A stretch of DNA of 64,000 nt from Rhabditoides inermis (GCA_963966185.1 CAWZYM010000301.1:767501-831500); one strand, 5' to 3'; numbered from the stretch's first letter, positions 32,068 to 42,583 are shown. Notes: generated from the letters alone by a model not told the origin. Numbers and translations: made by a program.

Positions 32068-32151
32068 AACCTCTTTCAGCATTTGTAGCAGTCGAAATTC
32101 ATGAACACTGCATGAAACCAAGGAAATCAAAAAGAAAAGGACAGACAGCAT
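26646..32151 (-). CDS. Nicotinic-type Cys-loop cation channel subunit, non-alpha
   Basis: A pentameric ligand-gated channel subunit of the plasma membrane. ATG 32151 opens a signal peptide ([14 protein letters not shown]). The extracellular domain shows [17 protein letters not shown], then [20 protein letters not shown], and the Cys-loop [14 protein letters not shown] with 13 residues between cysteines. M1 starts [16 protein letters not shown]; the M1-M2 linker GEKLSLE is the cation-selective type; M2 runs to [11 protein letters not shown]3 ends [14 protein letters not shown]4 is [19 protein letters not shown], with a stop at 26646. Loop C reads [20 protein letters not shown] and has no vicinal CysCys, so this is a non-alpha subunit by the usual definition. 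The M3-M4 loop carries [15 protein letters not shown] and a helix before M4. Intron 27258-29583 is filled with repeats. I cannot assign it to a named nematode subunit. Confidence 0.93.
27343..27396. repeat. Two perfect GC hairpins with GCA triloops
   Basis: GGGCGGCGC-GCA-GCGCCGCCC at 27343-27363 and GACGCGC-GCA-GCGCGTC at 27380-27396. Both lie in the long channel intron. Comparable hairpins are at 56598-56618, 56653-56667 and in the 604 bp repeat. Confidence 0.85.
27660..27860 (+). repeat. ~93 bp tandem duplication in channel intron
   Basis: Two adjacent imperfect copies start near 27672 and 27768, each with GCCCCGC.TTTCG.TCAGCC and later ACGCTCTCTGCGCGC. Two CCAAT-type boxes (CATTGG, GATTGG) lie just before. 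No coding frame was accepted. Confidence 0.65.
28240..28303 (-). tRNA. tRNA-like sequence, degenerate
   Basis: On the minus strand: A-box-like TAGCTCAAGTGGTAG, B-box GAGTTCGATC, and flanks GATGTG/CATATC that can pair as an acceptor stem. The anticodon and T stems do not pair well. It is most likely a tRNA pseudogene or a tRNA-derived repeat head. Confidence 0.35.
28325..28399 (+). tRNA. tRNA-like sequence, degenerate
   Basis: Contains GGTGGCTATCGCAGTGG (A-box-like) and CGAGTTCAATTC (B-box-like) about 40 bases later, with CCGAG/CTCGG able to pair around the B-box. The acceptor stem is poor. It lies only about 20 bases from the opposite-strand tRNA-like sequence at 28240. Confidence 0.3.
29083..29447. 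mobile_element. Foldback element, family 2
   Basis: Arms 29083-29202 and 29328-29447, 120 bases each, are inverted copies with about one mismatch, around a 125-base AT-rich core. Short blocks CAACAAAAGCACATGCAT and AAACCTGCTCTTTC are shared with families 1 and 3 although the sequence between the blocks differs. It sits in the M3-M4 loop intron of the channel gene. Confidence 0.85.
29712..29775 (+). repeat. (CT)n tract in channel intron
   Basis: Pure (CT)n between the M3 exon and the exon at 29584-29667. Confidence 0.9.
30240..30385 (+). repeat. (CT)n-rich tract in channel intron
   Basis: Interrupted then pure (CT)n immediately upstream, in gene sense, of the M1 exon. Confidence 0.9.
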
Positions 32152-32639
32152 GGTGGAATAGAATACTTTTCAGGAATCCGTTGTCCAGTGTCAGCTTGGA
32201 AGGAGCTCGCGCGTAATCCAGGGCTTTTCTCTATTGCGCAGAGTGAAAGTCGCCATTTCTCCGCCCAATAATCGACCCATACTCCTCTGGGACCAATACT
32301 TCGAACTGACTCGAGATTGTTGTGAGTACCATGTCAATATCTTTTCTTAAATGCAGTGCCCTGTCTGTACACAATCCTCACTGCACGTTGTTGAGCCTGC
32401 ATTAGGTTGCTGGATATTAAACTCATAGAAAACACAAAAAGTTATATCAAAATGTGAACCTACATTTGTTCTGGAAAAAGCATTATCGGCATGAGTATCG
32501 CAGAAGGGGAGTACGCTAGAGAGAATGGGAGACACAGAGAGCGATGAGACACCACACATCTAGTCATCTAGAAATAGTGAAACCGGCAACCGGCATTCAG
32601 TTAAGAGTTAGCAACTGTCAGTATCACTTTCCATACAGG
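32152..32639. other. Spacer upstream of the channel gene
   Basis: No exon recognised. It should hold the channel promoter and the 3' end of the neighbouring array gene (32640-33096). Confidence 0.4.
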
Positions 32640-33096
32640 AACCCTGGAATATCAGATATCACTGACCGCACATACAAACGTCTGCTTTTCCTTCTTTTTC
32701 ACAGTTCCGTTAGAAGTGGATGGCGTGGAATCGTCATCGATCTTCTGCACTTCTTCCGATGTATCTTCTTCATTTCTAGGTTCATTTGACGCCGCATCCA
32801 CGGTGTCGGCAGTCCCACTCCCTCCTTGTTGTATATTGCTGGCTCCATCTCTTTGATCCTTCACTCTGTCCGCACTTCCTTCCTTCTTCTTCCGCAACTC
32901 AATCAACTCCAGCCCGCACGATATCATTCACGAAATACACGTCACGCACGTTGAGCGATAGGCCGATAGGAACATCTGGAATACACTCCGTTCTACATAC
33001 TGCATACTCGCATCTTTGTATCACCCGTTCCCATACCTGAATGACCATTTGCGCGTGGTTGTGGTGGAAGCCCGGTGGAAGATATGCGATGATCAA
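32640..33096 (-). pseudogene. Array member A of Cys/His-rich tandem family, apparently frameshifted
   Basis: The start MIIAYLPPGFHHNHAQMVIQ and the block LSLNVRDVYFVNDI followed by GLELIELRKKK match members B and D. Compared with B (DDIACGLELMELKK), two bases are missing after GATATCG near 32920, which moves the downstream GLELIELR part out of frame. The only acceptor for the second exon also puts it out of phase with the first. The charged Ser/Glu-rich linker that follows stays open to about 32655. The Cys/His region present in B, C and D was not found downstream. It could be a pseudogene, an assembly error, or a gene using splice sites I missed. Confidence 0.5.
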
Positions 33097-33473
33097 TCGA
33101 TTGAATGAGAAGTATACAGACTTCGGGGAGAGAGAGAGGAGAGAGGGGGGGGAGAGTAAGGAGAGATTGCGACAGCTTCCGCCGCGCGGCTCTCCTGTAG
33201 TTGTAATGATGATTTACTGTCAAGAACATCTTCTTTGTATATCAATTGTTTCATTGTCTGCAGAAATCATAACATTAAGTTGTTGGAATCCACGATCCAC
33301 CGACAGTTTTGAAGAACAGCGGGAGGCCACACCGTATTCACATTCCACGTGATATGACAGAGTCATATTTTATTTAACGATAATCATAACAAATATATCA
33401 ATAACAGTAGTGAACGAGTGGTGGTGAACGATAAAGACCCGTGAGAGTGATGAGAGTATGTTTGGCTGGGTGC

Positions 33474-33474
<1 letters not shown>

Positions 33475-33517
<43 letters not shown>
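33475..33517 (+). repeat. (CT)n tract 3' of array member B
   Basis: Pure (CT)n about 30 bases beyond the stop codon of member B. Confidence 0.9.
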
Positions 33518-33520
<3 letters not shown>

Positions 33521-33545
33521 CCCTCTCTCTCCTCTCCCTCTCTCC

Positions 33546-35366
33546 CTACAGATCCTCTTCCTCGGGTGTCGCCTCCTCCAGTTTCACGCGCTTCCGACCA
33601 TGGCTGGGTGACTGAACGGAACAATAAGATACATACATCTCACATCACATACACTTTATTGTCATATTCTCAATGAGTTTAGTAATCTTTTAAACAGTCA
33701 CACAAGTACGCTTACCGTATTTGCAGCATCTCTGTTTTCGGAAACCTCCTTCCTATTGTTCGCTGACACTTCCAAGACCTACAAAATGACATTACTTGAG
33801 GAGGGACAGGGGGAGAGGTGGAGAAATGAAGAGAAGCAGGGAGGGAGGAGAGAAGCAGAGAGGAAGAGAAGAGCAAAGCATAGAAGTAGCATAGAAGCAG
33901 AGAAGTAGAAAGGGAGCGAGAGAGCATGCGAACGAATGAGGGAGAACGTACCTTCTCGGTTCCCTCCTTCTCTCCTCCTGAGACTACAGTATACTGGCGA
34001 GGGATGGTGTCTCGGACAGTGAGTGGGGCAGTAGGGAAGCAGCGGGCGAACCACTCGCGGAAGTCCGCCGTGAACTGAATCTGACTGCTTGGCACTGCGA
34101 CGTCTACCCACACTGTCGTCGGTGAACAGTCGATCCTGGAACGTGTGCTTCCTCGCGTCGGCGTGGTTGTAGATCTTGTAGCCTACACGTACAGTACTCC
34201 ATAAAACAGTTACAGTACTACAAAGGGAGAACTCGGACACAGTTCTGGCACGTGCCTTTGGCGGAGAAGAGGCAGTCGCAGCAGCGGTACCTGTCCTGTC
34301 CCATGTGGGTGATGCTGTGCGGGAGACAGCGCGCCTGCGTGAACCTGTTCGAACACACCTGTAACGGATTATATTCCAATCACTCCCACCTCAACATGAA
34401 TTATATCTAACTAGTGAATAGAATAAGTGGTAAGACGCACGGTGCACTTGTATTTCACGTAGACTGGCACTTCGTCGCTTTTGCCTTGCGCCTGAGATCG
34501 ATTGGCCTGAAAAGAAACCGAGTTTGTACAGAAACTTTGAAGTTGATTCGAAAGAAAACGTGCATACCTCGAGAACACTCCGGATAGAGTCTTCGACAGT
34601 ATCCTCTGTACCGCTGGTAGATGGAAGAAGAGCCGCCCTAGCCTCACTCCCATCGTATGAAGACAACGGCTCGAGACGAGCCACCGGCTTCACATCTCCC
34701 AGATCCACCGCTTCAGTGATCTCAAATACGCTTCACTACATTCTTTTTATGGAGACCGGGATGAGTTGTAAAGATGCTCGCTCATACAGCTCGATCGATG
34801 GATCGATTCCCCTCGCTGGCAATTCTTTTTGCGAATGTGTGTACACAGTCGCACCCTCGGGGCCCTACTATTATATTGGTGGTAGGAGACTTTCAAGATC
34901 GACCTAGGGCTCTACAGTATGCTTCCAAAATTATGTTGTGTTCTCATATTCAGCTATAACTATTCCGGATTCCGGATAAATATTTAACTCCATGTTTGAG
35001 GGAAAAAAAAGTGACTTACCGGCTCCTGTTTCACCACATCTTCCAGTTCCAGCGGGGTATCATTCCCTACAGTAGTCACCTAAATCGAATAATGGATGAA
35101 AGTGGTTAATCACACCCACCTTCTGCTCCTTCTGTTCATGTGCCTTCTTCAATTCCATCAGCTCCAGTCCACACGCGATATCGTCCACAAAGTACACCTC
35201 GCGCACCTCGAGGGAATCGAAAAACTGAAACAAAGATTTTGTATAAATTCGATTCATGTGTAAATAAACATAAATAGTTGAAATCACCCACGTTGATGAT
35301 CATTTGTCCGATGTGGGGACTGAATCCGTTGGGCATGTGTGCAACGAAATAGGGAAGCACAGTCAT
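33546..35366 (-). CDS. Array member B: Cys/His-rich (C2H2-like) protein
   Basis: ATG 35366 gives MTVLPYFVAHMPNGF then FDSLEVREVYFVDDIACGLELMELKK, the N-terminal module shared by the four array genes. Acidic linker exons follow (VTTVGNDTPLELEDVV; EAVDLGDVKPVARLE; TSGTEDTVEDS). The Cys/His region begins KYKCTVCSNRF, continues HSITHM and RYRCCDCLFSAKGTCQNC, then YKIYNHADARKH; the spacing resembles two C2H2 zinc fingers (C-x2-C ... H-x3-H and C-x2-C ... H-x4-KH) but with unusual inserts. A third module FTADFREWFARCFPTAPL recurs as variants in C and D. The C-terminus is SPSHGRKRVKLEEATPEEEDL with a basic KRVKLE-type nuclear signal. About 380 residues, eight or nine exons. A DNA- or chromatin-binding role is inference; I do not recognise the family. 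Confidence 0.65.
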
Positions 35367-35576
35367 TGTTCAGGAATATGCAAGTGAAACACCTAAATGG
35401 TACAAGTAATCGATATGCGGTAGTTTGCGCCAGTGGCAGTGTCGCCTCGCACGTGGCAGGAATTGGCGGGAAAGGTATGCTCGTTCGTGTTCTCTGACTC
35501 TCTGCCGTCTCAACTCTAGCCTTCACCAAGCGTGTTGAACTCGAATGGATCTACACAGAGATCTAAACAAAACACG

Positions 35577-35880
35577 ATTATCTTTTAAAAGGACTTCCGT
35601 AAGAGAAGAGTTTGTGTTACTCAACGTAATGCAACAAAAGCTCATGCATTTTATCAATCGAAATAGTAAACAAACCTGCTCTTTCTGCAATTAAAACTAA
35701 TGCGAGCAAATGTTGTATGTCGGGAAATTGTTTTCGGTATCCGATCGATTATATATATAACTTGTTGAACTAATGGAGCAGGTTTGTGTACTATTTCGAT
35801 TGATAAAATGCATGAGCTTTTGTTGCATTACGTTGAGTAACACAAACTCTTCTCTTACGGAAGTCCTTTTAAAAGATAAT
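35577..35880. mobile_element. Foldback element, family 1, copy B
   Basis: Arms 35577-35681 and 35776-35880 (105 bases each). It differs from copy A at a position that is changed in both arms (ACTCAACG/CGTTGAGT here, ACCCAACG/CGTTGGGT in A). It is followed by the same 28-base flank as copy A before a younger element interrupts. Confidence 0.88.
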
Positions 35881-36275
35881 GAATGTACTTTTATCGGATT
35901 TCATATAAGTCGGTATCATTTGTGATTTTCGAGAGTATCGCTACAGTGCTACTTTCAACCTTATCCGGGACCTTTCATCGCCCTCTACAGCATTGTAGCA
36001 GATTTCAAAACATGCCTAACAAAACGATGTGATCGGCGAAATTCGGATGGGGAATTTGTGTTGTCAAAATATTATCAAAACATTCGCGGGCAAAGAAAAA
36101 ACTTCTTTTTCAAATCTGCAAATATTGCGATGACAGAATTCGAGGAACTTCCTTGGCATGGTTTCGGCGAATTTAGCGACGGCAGAATTCGCTGATCTTT
36201 GTGTGTTTTCCGCGAATTTAGCGATGGCCAAATTCGCTGAACAGAGACGGATCAAATTCGCTTTCACAAAAGTTT

Positions 36276-36346
36276 GGCCGGTGAGGGGGATCGAACCGTC
36301 GTCCCTCGATCACGAAGCGTGAATGTTACCAATACACCATGGCAGC
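36276..36346 (-). tRNA. tRNA-like sequence inside the 1.14 kb element
   Basis: Minus strand: A-box TGGTGTATTGGTAAC (36325-36339) and B-box GGTTCGATCC (36288-36297). Stem pairing is weak. Aligns with the plus-strand tRNA-like sequence at 36565-36636. Confidence 0.4.
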
Positions 36347-36564
36347 TCGTTCGCAGAGATTCTAAAACGTTGTGAAACATGCGCCATCATGATTTTCAAA
36401 AAGAAGTATGCAAACGACTGTTGATGGTATATAAAAACATCTAAGTTATAAATATACCAGCAACAGCGAGAACTGTCCTTTTGGAATGCGAATAGCTAAA
36501 CAGATGTTCGCAATTACATAGATGTTCGCGCACACATTCTCCAGTTCACAGCGTCTGAGAGAGA

Positions 36565-36636
36565 GCGGAGGTGGTATATTGGTAAGATGGACGGTTGGTG
36601 AACGGGGGACGCCGGTTCGATTCCTCTCGGTGGCAG
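36565..36636 (+). tRNA. tRNA-like sequence inside the 1.14 kb element
   Basis: A-box TGGTATATTGGTAAG and B-box GGTTCGATTCC about 30 bases apart from end to start. Anticodon arm unclear. Inverted partner at 36276-36346, so the two lie symmetrically inside the element. Confidence 0.4.
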
Positions 36637-37055
36637 AATTTTTGTTCACTGGAGTTCAGCGTATTCTGCCCTCGCCATATTCGCGGAAATGTAGGAACAA
36701 AAGTTCAGCAAATTCTGCCGTCGCTAAATTCGCTGAAATAGAGTCAACGAAAGATCAGCGAATTCTGCCGTCGCCAAATTCGCCGATCTTGTGCAGCAGA
36801 TTTTATCGGCATTCATATTTTTCGAAAAACTTTTGCATCACGAAATTCGCAATACATGTTTTCCAGAATGCAAAATTGTCTATCTTATAGAATGTGCTAA
36901 ATTTTCTTCGCATTTTTGTTAGAATGCAATGATTTGACAATAATGTGCAATACAATTTTTTATGGAACTTAATTTTCATCGCGTACTTACCGATTTCGGT
37001 CAATAAAACGAAGTGTTCAAAACGCTCGAAAAACACAAATGATACCGACTTATAT

Positions 37056-37659
37056 AAATCCATCTACATTAACATGAACCACAAAACATTTTTTAAAAGA
37101 AATCCAACAGTTCACCCACCTTGTTGAGTCCAAAATTGTATAAAATTTGCAAAAAAAGAGTTTAGGTAATGCTGATGGGAAAATTTACAATTTCAATGTC
37201 ATTTCTATGTAAAATCATATATTACAAAAGGTTTGCCACCAGCCGGAACCGAACTCGAGCCATGTGTCTCAACGGGCGCAATCGCTAACCACAACACTAC
37301 TGTGCGCACGACAGAGGACGCGATCTGAATGATATCAGTGCAATCCACAGGCAGTGCGATTGTGCACCTCCTATCTGCTGGGGGCAGCCGGTGCGCGCCA
37401 CCCCCCCCCCCTAGAAAACGTTCCGTACACGGGGGATTGCCTGCCCCTCAGGGGGCGCGCGCGCGTATCTCGCTTCCTACAACAGCTAGCGTTACCAAAA
37501 TCGAAACTTAACCATTTTCTAACATCCTGATAACATCTATCAGCATCACATTGTTCTCGTAAAGATTCTAAGAGACCTTTCGTTCAGTCGCCTTTTGCCG
37601 ATTCTAGCGCGCGACTAGGGTTAACACAAACCAACCAGCGCTGCCGCGCTGGTTGTAAT
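37056..37659 (-). repeat. 604 bp dispersed repeat with tRNA-like core, copy B
   Basis: Matches 1459-2062 across its length. It retains the tRNA-like A and B boxes on the minus strand (about 37235-37300), the C-run at 37400 and the AACCAGCGC/GCGCTGGTT hairpin at 37633-37654. It is preceded directly by the right end of the 1.14 kb element. Confidence 0.75.
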
Positions 37660-37994
37660 GTCCAAGCTTCTACTCTCGCACCGTATTTCAAACCGAAACT
37701 AGGAAGACACACCAACGGAGACCATGGAAAAATATAGAAATATATAAAAATTGATTGCACACAAGAGCACACATTTGAATGATTTGAAACAATCAAACTA
37801 AAACACATAAAGGTCCGCAATGATTTATTGTTTATAACAATAAAACAGTAAAATGTAAAACGGAATCAATGTGAGATCAAACTTATTATTTTGTGACATC
37901 CAGTCAGCCCGCATTCTTCTGAAAAAAAGGTTATCCTAATTACTCCACTTTCGCACCGACTGCGCCCTCTATGTACCTCTTCTGCCTCCTTCTC
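37660..37994. other. Spacer downstream of array member C
   Basis: No gene seen; presumably the 3' end of array member C, whose stop codon is at 37995. Confidence 0.4.
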
Positions 37995-38261
37995 CTACTT
38001 CCTTTCTTCCTGCACCTCCAGAAACCAGGGATGCGGGCCCGAGTCGGGAAACGACATCTCGAACATCTTGCGACACTGCACTATGTACTGAAACAAACGA
38101 ATTATGATGGCATTATCGATCGGTCTCACTCACATGGATATCGTTCCTGGCTCTGTCTATGAGTGTGTGGCCGGTCTCGCGGCTGTGCTTCGAGACGCCT
38201 CGGTGGTCTGCCACCATCTCTTTCTATCTCTCTCTATCTCTCTCTCCCTCTCTCCCTCTCT

Positions 38262-38303
<42 letters not shown>

Positions 38304-39020
38304 TAGTCCTGAACCCGCACGCGCACTCGTGTCTGTATCCATACTCATCTCTCATATGTCGACAGACAACATGCGTCAACATACTATGCCACCTGAAATC
38401 AATCAATTACCGATTGACTGGTTCTGACGTCGCGCTTACGAGATCTGAGCAGATCCGTTCTTGTAAACCTCGCCCATCCTCAACTCGGAGCCGCATATCT
38501 GAAAGAATGAAGACAACAATAACTACAAGAAAAACAACAACAATAACAAAATCATGAAGAACTACTCACTTGACAGGCCAGAAATTGAGTACGAGCGCCG
38601 CGCCATCGCTTCTTCTTGCCTCTGTCGGCAGATGCCTCTTCTCTCTTCTCCTCCTGCTCCTGCTTTTTCTTCTGCTCCTTCTCCTTCTTCTCCTGTTCCT
38701 CGATCTCCGCCCTGCTCCGTCTCTTCCTAACAGGAATAGTTCCAGGGGGCAGCTTGCGAATGATCCTTCTCTTGCGGTCGAACACTTCCTAGAAAAAAAC
38801 TCATAACTACTCCCATGGTGCTTATTAGATATTGGACGAACGAAATTAACAACCGAATATACTAACCTCTTCCATTTCGATCAGCTCTTCGTAGCAGTGA
38901 AGCGAGCTGATCTCATGCAATCGATAAGTCAATAACTCGAGAACACTCACCCCTCCTCTCCACCACAACTGGATGATGAAGGAATGGAACGGGAACGGTC
39001 GCGGGAGTAACTGAAACAAA
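37995..39020 (-). CDS. Array member C: Cys/His-rich protein
   Basis: The first recognisable exon (about 38874-39018) reads FPFHSFIIQLWWRGG, continues without interruption into LHCYEELIEMEE, and aligns with the N-terminal module of A, B and D. Next is a strongly charged exon VFDRKRRIIRKLPPGT with RSRAEIEEQEKKEKEQKKKQ (helical, basic). Then ARTQFLACQ, ICGSELRMGEVYKNG, and the Cys/His block HSMLTHVVCRHM followed by RHECACGFRTN, then DHHRGVSKHSRETGH-type histidines and CRKMFEMSFPDSGPHPWFLE before a stop at 37995. The start codon is not clear: the first exon lies behind an acceptor, and its frame can also be joined to the last exon of member D, giving a Ser/Arg-rich reading instead. C and D might therefore be one transcription unit. 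Confidence 0.5.
38218..38300 (+). repeat. (CT)n tract in array member C
   Basis: Pyrimidine tract within an intron of member C. Confidence 0.9.
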
Positions 39021-39077
39021 AAAACAACTATTACTCATTAGCAGCAGAGACTATAAGTGTGCTAATGAATGTGAATC

Positions 39078-40478
39078 ATCACCTGTGGCGCTCCTCCGCC
39101 GACGTCGTCTCCTCCTCCGCAGACTGCACCTCAGACACCCTGAGACAGTCGATTAATTCATTAGTTGATCAAACTGATAATCCATACTAGCACACCTGTC
39201 GAGTTCGTCGTAGGCAGAGGGAAAGGCTCGCTTGAACAGCTCCATGTGAACAGCACGGAACTGAATCGACAGTACGACACAACGACTTTCAAACTCAAGC
39301 ACACCATCATTGTCATCGTTTACAAGGTGTTACAGGTTACATGTTACGTGCGGTAATAAATATCGGCGAATAGGAAATCACACCACCACACACAGCTCAC
39401 ACAACCCACACCACCATACCACCACACATTCAACATAATCAGTCGTAGAGAATAGTGTGATTGTGTTAAGTTGTGGTGGTGTGGTGGTGTGATGGTGTGA
39501 TGGTGTGGTGGTGTGGTGGTGTGATGGTGTGAACTCCATATTGCCATAAATATCTTTCTATCACAAATCACAATGTCAAGATGGAACATGACTCACCTGC
39601 GGGTTCACCTTCATCTGGTCGGCGTACAGGGAACCGCATATCGTCTCATGTCCCGTCGCTTGCACCAAGACTGCAACGTCATCAATTCCAAACTATTCAC
39701 GCTTTTAGATAAAAAAGAACAACTTATAAACATATAAACCCAATCCACCCACAGTTTGTGTTGAATGGGCACCGGCGACAGTGGTAGCGGCACGCGGTCA
39801 TGTGCCGGATGGTGTGGTCTGTGAGGCGGTACGCGAGACGCGTCACAAACTGACAGCATATCTGAATAGAACCATGATAGACACACTGCATACGCGTATA
39901 TCGCTATCGATGATGACCTGGCACTCGATGCAGTCGCGCGGCAGCCTCTTCTTTGGAACGGGAGGGCTGGAGATGGAGACGGTCGGAGCAGACGAATCCA
40001 CCTCCTCCACACACGCCGGCTTCGTGTCCAGAAACATAGGTTCATCTTCGGCTCCACTCGTACTGAAAATGCGAGATCAAATGAATTAATCAATCAATGT
40101 GAACCCACCTCTCTTCGACCCTGCTGCACTGATCCGATGGTGCATCCTCTGTCTCTGTCTTCACTAGTACGAGACCGACAGGAGGGGTTGAGGTGCTACA
40201 AAAAACAGTTGACCCCGAATAACTCAATGACTCACCTGCTTTTCTTGTCTTGGTCAGCAACGACAGCGAGAAGTCGATCGAGTTCGGCGCCGAATGCGAT
40301 TCTTTCCGAGAAGAAGACGTTGTTGATGGACAGCGAGACCGACAGGTACTGGAATGGGTGGTCAGAGACAAACACAACACAACAAACAAATAGCGATGAT
40401 GGGAAGTGAGTGTCTCACCTGCATTGCGTCCGCGTAGCGTTTGAAGTCGGCAGGTAGCTCCGCAATCAAGTACTTCAT
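39078..40478 (-). CDS. Array member D: Cys/His-rich protein
   Basis: ATG 40478 directly follows a TTTGTTTCAG acceptor and gives MKYLIAELPADFKRYADAMQ, then YLSVSLSINNVFFSERIAFG with AELDRLL, the shared N-terminal module. A Ser/Glu/Pro linker follows (VKTETEDAPSDQCSRVEE; CVEEVDSSAPTVSISSPPVP). The Cys/His region has RDCIECQVIIDSD, CCQFVTRL, HTIRHM and YHCRRCPFNTN, then ATGHETICGSLYADQM and the third module FRAVHMELFKRAFPSAYDEL. The order of modules matches B. The open end at 39078 is a donor, so the true C-terminus is unsettled. An intron (39360-39590) holds CCACAC-type repeats in inverted arrangement. Confidence 0.6.
39385..39535. repeat. CACCAC-type repeat, inverted arrangement
   Basis: CACCACACA/CCACACC units at 39385-39428 face GGTGGTGTGGTGGTGTG units at 39472-39530, so the RNA or single strand could fold into an imperfect hairpin. 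Intronic in array member D. Confidence 0.7.
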
Positions 40479-41742
40479 CTGAAACAAAGGATACAAACCA
40501 TTCTAGATTCCAATTCTACGTATGCCTACTATCATGCAACAAAAACAAGGGTAAAAAAAACAATAAACCATTCGCGTGAAAATGCTCTCAGTTGAGTTGG
40601 GGCGCTGCAATACTGAACGATTAACAGGGGAGCACTTTGTTCTTCGGATCAAAATCGATTTTATCTCACTCTAATGTGGAATACTAATAAAAAAATTTCT
40701 GCGCCTCTTGATAATTCTGATTTTCTCTCTTATGACAAACGAAACGTCGAAACTCGCAACCAAAACAATGGTAAAACATGAACCAAAATTTAACACCGGT
40801 TACTTTATGCAGTTGTTACTTTAACACGATGACACCGCAGCAAGTGCACGACCGGATTATTCAAAAACTCAACTCCAACAAACCTTTCCTTCTGTCACAA
40901 ATCTGAGCATACGTGGGAGGCTCTGGGACGTTTGTCTGGTGAGACGTATCGATATTTCAGAAGAACGAGGGTGGCCGCCTTCTTCTTCAGTGACAGTGAC
41001 CTCGACGATATCTACACAAATACACGCGCTCGTACTTCGTCCTCACTAGTTTCTCCGCTTAAATATCCACACCAGAAATGTTAGCCCAGTTAGAGCCTCG
41101 CTGTAGTTGTAGTTTATTTTCTATTTCTCCGCTCGGGCAAATCATTTGCGTGAACTGCTAAGATGTTTTTAAAATCTAATCAAATATTTATCGTGGATCG
41201 AATGTTTTGTTTTTCTTAAAAAAAGTGTGAAAATATAGAAAAAAGAAAACATTTTTCACTATACAATGCAACATTAATTAAAAGACAATCATTTCTTCAG
41301 ATCAGAACGTGCAAAACTATGTATCAAACAACCGATACTTTTCCCTTCCCCTGCAACCTTGTCCTTGTAAATCACTGCTCAATGTTTCATACAAATGGCT
41401 ATGGAGTGTCATGTTTCGCGTAGTTGTAGCCTACACTTCCTCCCCATAAACCGATGATATAAATGGTACACACTTCCTGAACACCTTTTTTCGGGTGACC
41501 GAGCCTATTCGAGAGTAGTGTGACTTGTACGCTCTCTACTGCAGTAATCGGATTCGGTGCGTGTGGCATTGAACTCGAATCGAATCGTGCGCGTGTTTGT
41601 TGTTGTTCCACAAACCACCGCCATACAAAATGATGAGATCAGCAGCATATTACTGCAGTCGTGGGTGGTCACAGGTCGCCGATGTTATTGTGGATATACG
41701 ATTGAGGGGGATGTATGTGTGAATCGGGGGAGGGGTTATCTC

Positions 41743-41774
<32 letters not shown>

Positions 41775-42434
41775 AGACCGGAAAGGGAGGAGTTCAGACC
41801 AGGAAAGAAAATAATCGGAGGAGAGAGGTTTGCATTTAGCAACCCGGACCGCCTTTCGCGAACAGCGAATCACTATGTTTTCTGTAGCTTTTTGTGGGTC
41901 AATCGTCAATGATATTCATGTAAATTTTTAATGCGCGATCGCCTTCGGAGATCTATACTATACCATCGCAGCTTGTGATCTGTACGAACTTTGTGGTTCT
42001 GTTTCGGTCTCAGAGATTTGTATCGGATTCTATCTGGATTCAAGTCTGTGTTCTTGTTCTGTAATTACTAAACAATAAGAACATACTAGTTTGTGCTAGA
42101 CTGTGTGTACAATCGTTTGAACACAAATGAAGGGGTAGCATATCAAATTGAAGGGATATATGTCAGACTGTGCGAATTGTCCTAACTTGTCCTAAAGAGT
42201 ATCACTGTATCAAAGAATCTCGTGGAATAAATTTTTGAGATCTATTCTGCAGAATCGCACCTACAAATGTGTTTTTTTTATGAGCAGAGAATATGTTGCG
42301 TATATGCGCAACTCATTTCGGATTTCACTGCGTTTAGGTGGCTTCTGCCTGTGTGTGTGCAATCCTGGAACTTTGCCTTTGTTTCTGTTGCTGTCTCTGC
42401 CTATCTCTCTCTCTCCCCCCCTCTCTCTCTCTCT

Positions 42435-42475
<41 letters not shown>

Positions 42476-42580
42476 GCTTCGTCTCGCTAGCCGGGAGCGG
42501 GTTCTTGTGACAGTGGAGGGTAGTCGTGTGCCGATCTCAGATCCCTATCAGTCTCCTCTCCCGGCCGCTTCGCCCGCATA
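40479..42580. other. Intergenic region without recognised genes
   Basis: Long AT-rich stretches (40500-41400), a (CT)n block at 41735-41773 and a larger one at 42405-42472. No splice-consistent exon was found. It separates the Cys/His-rich array (-) from the dioxygenase-like gene (+). Confidence 0.5.
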
Positions 42581-42583
42581 GCA

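Larger units (their letters stand above)
35909..37049. mobile_element. 1.14 kb element with terminal inverted repeats
   Basis: Ends are inverted copies: left GTCGGTATCATTTGTG with TTTTCGAG, right CTCGAAAAACACAAAT then GATACCGAC. ATATAA flanks both sides. The same locus without the insert is seen at 1434-1470, where foldback flank and 604 bp repeat are continuous. The interior holds repeated AATTCGCTGATCTT/GCCGTCGCTAAATTCGC units on both sides and two tRNA-like sequences in inverted orientation. No transposase frame, so it is a non-autonomous DNA transposon by structure. Confidence 0.85.
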
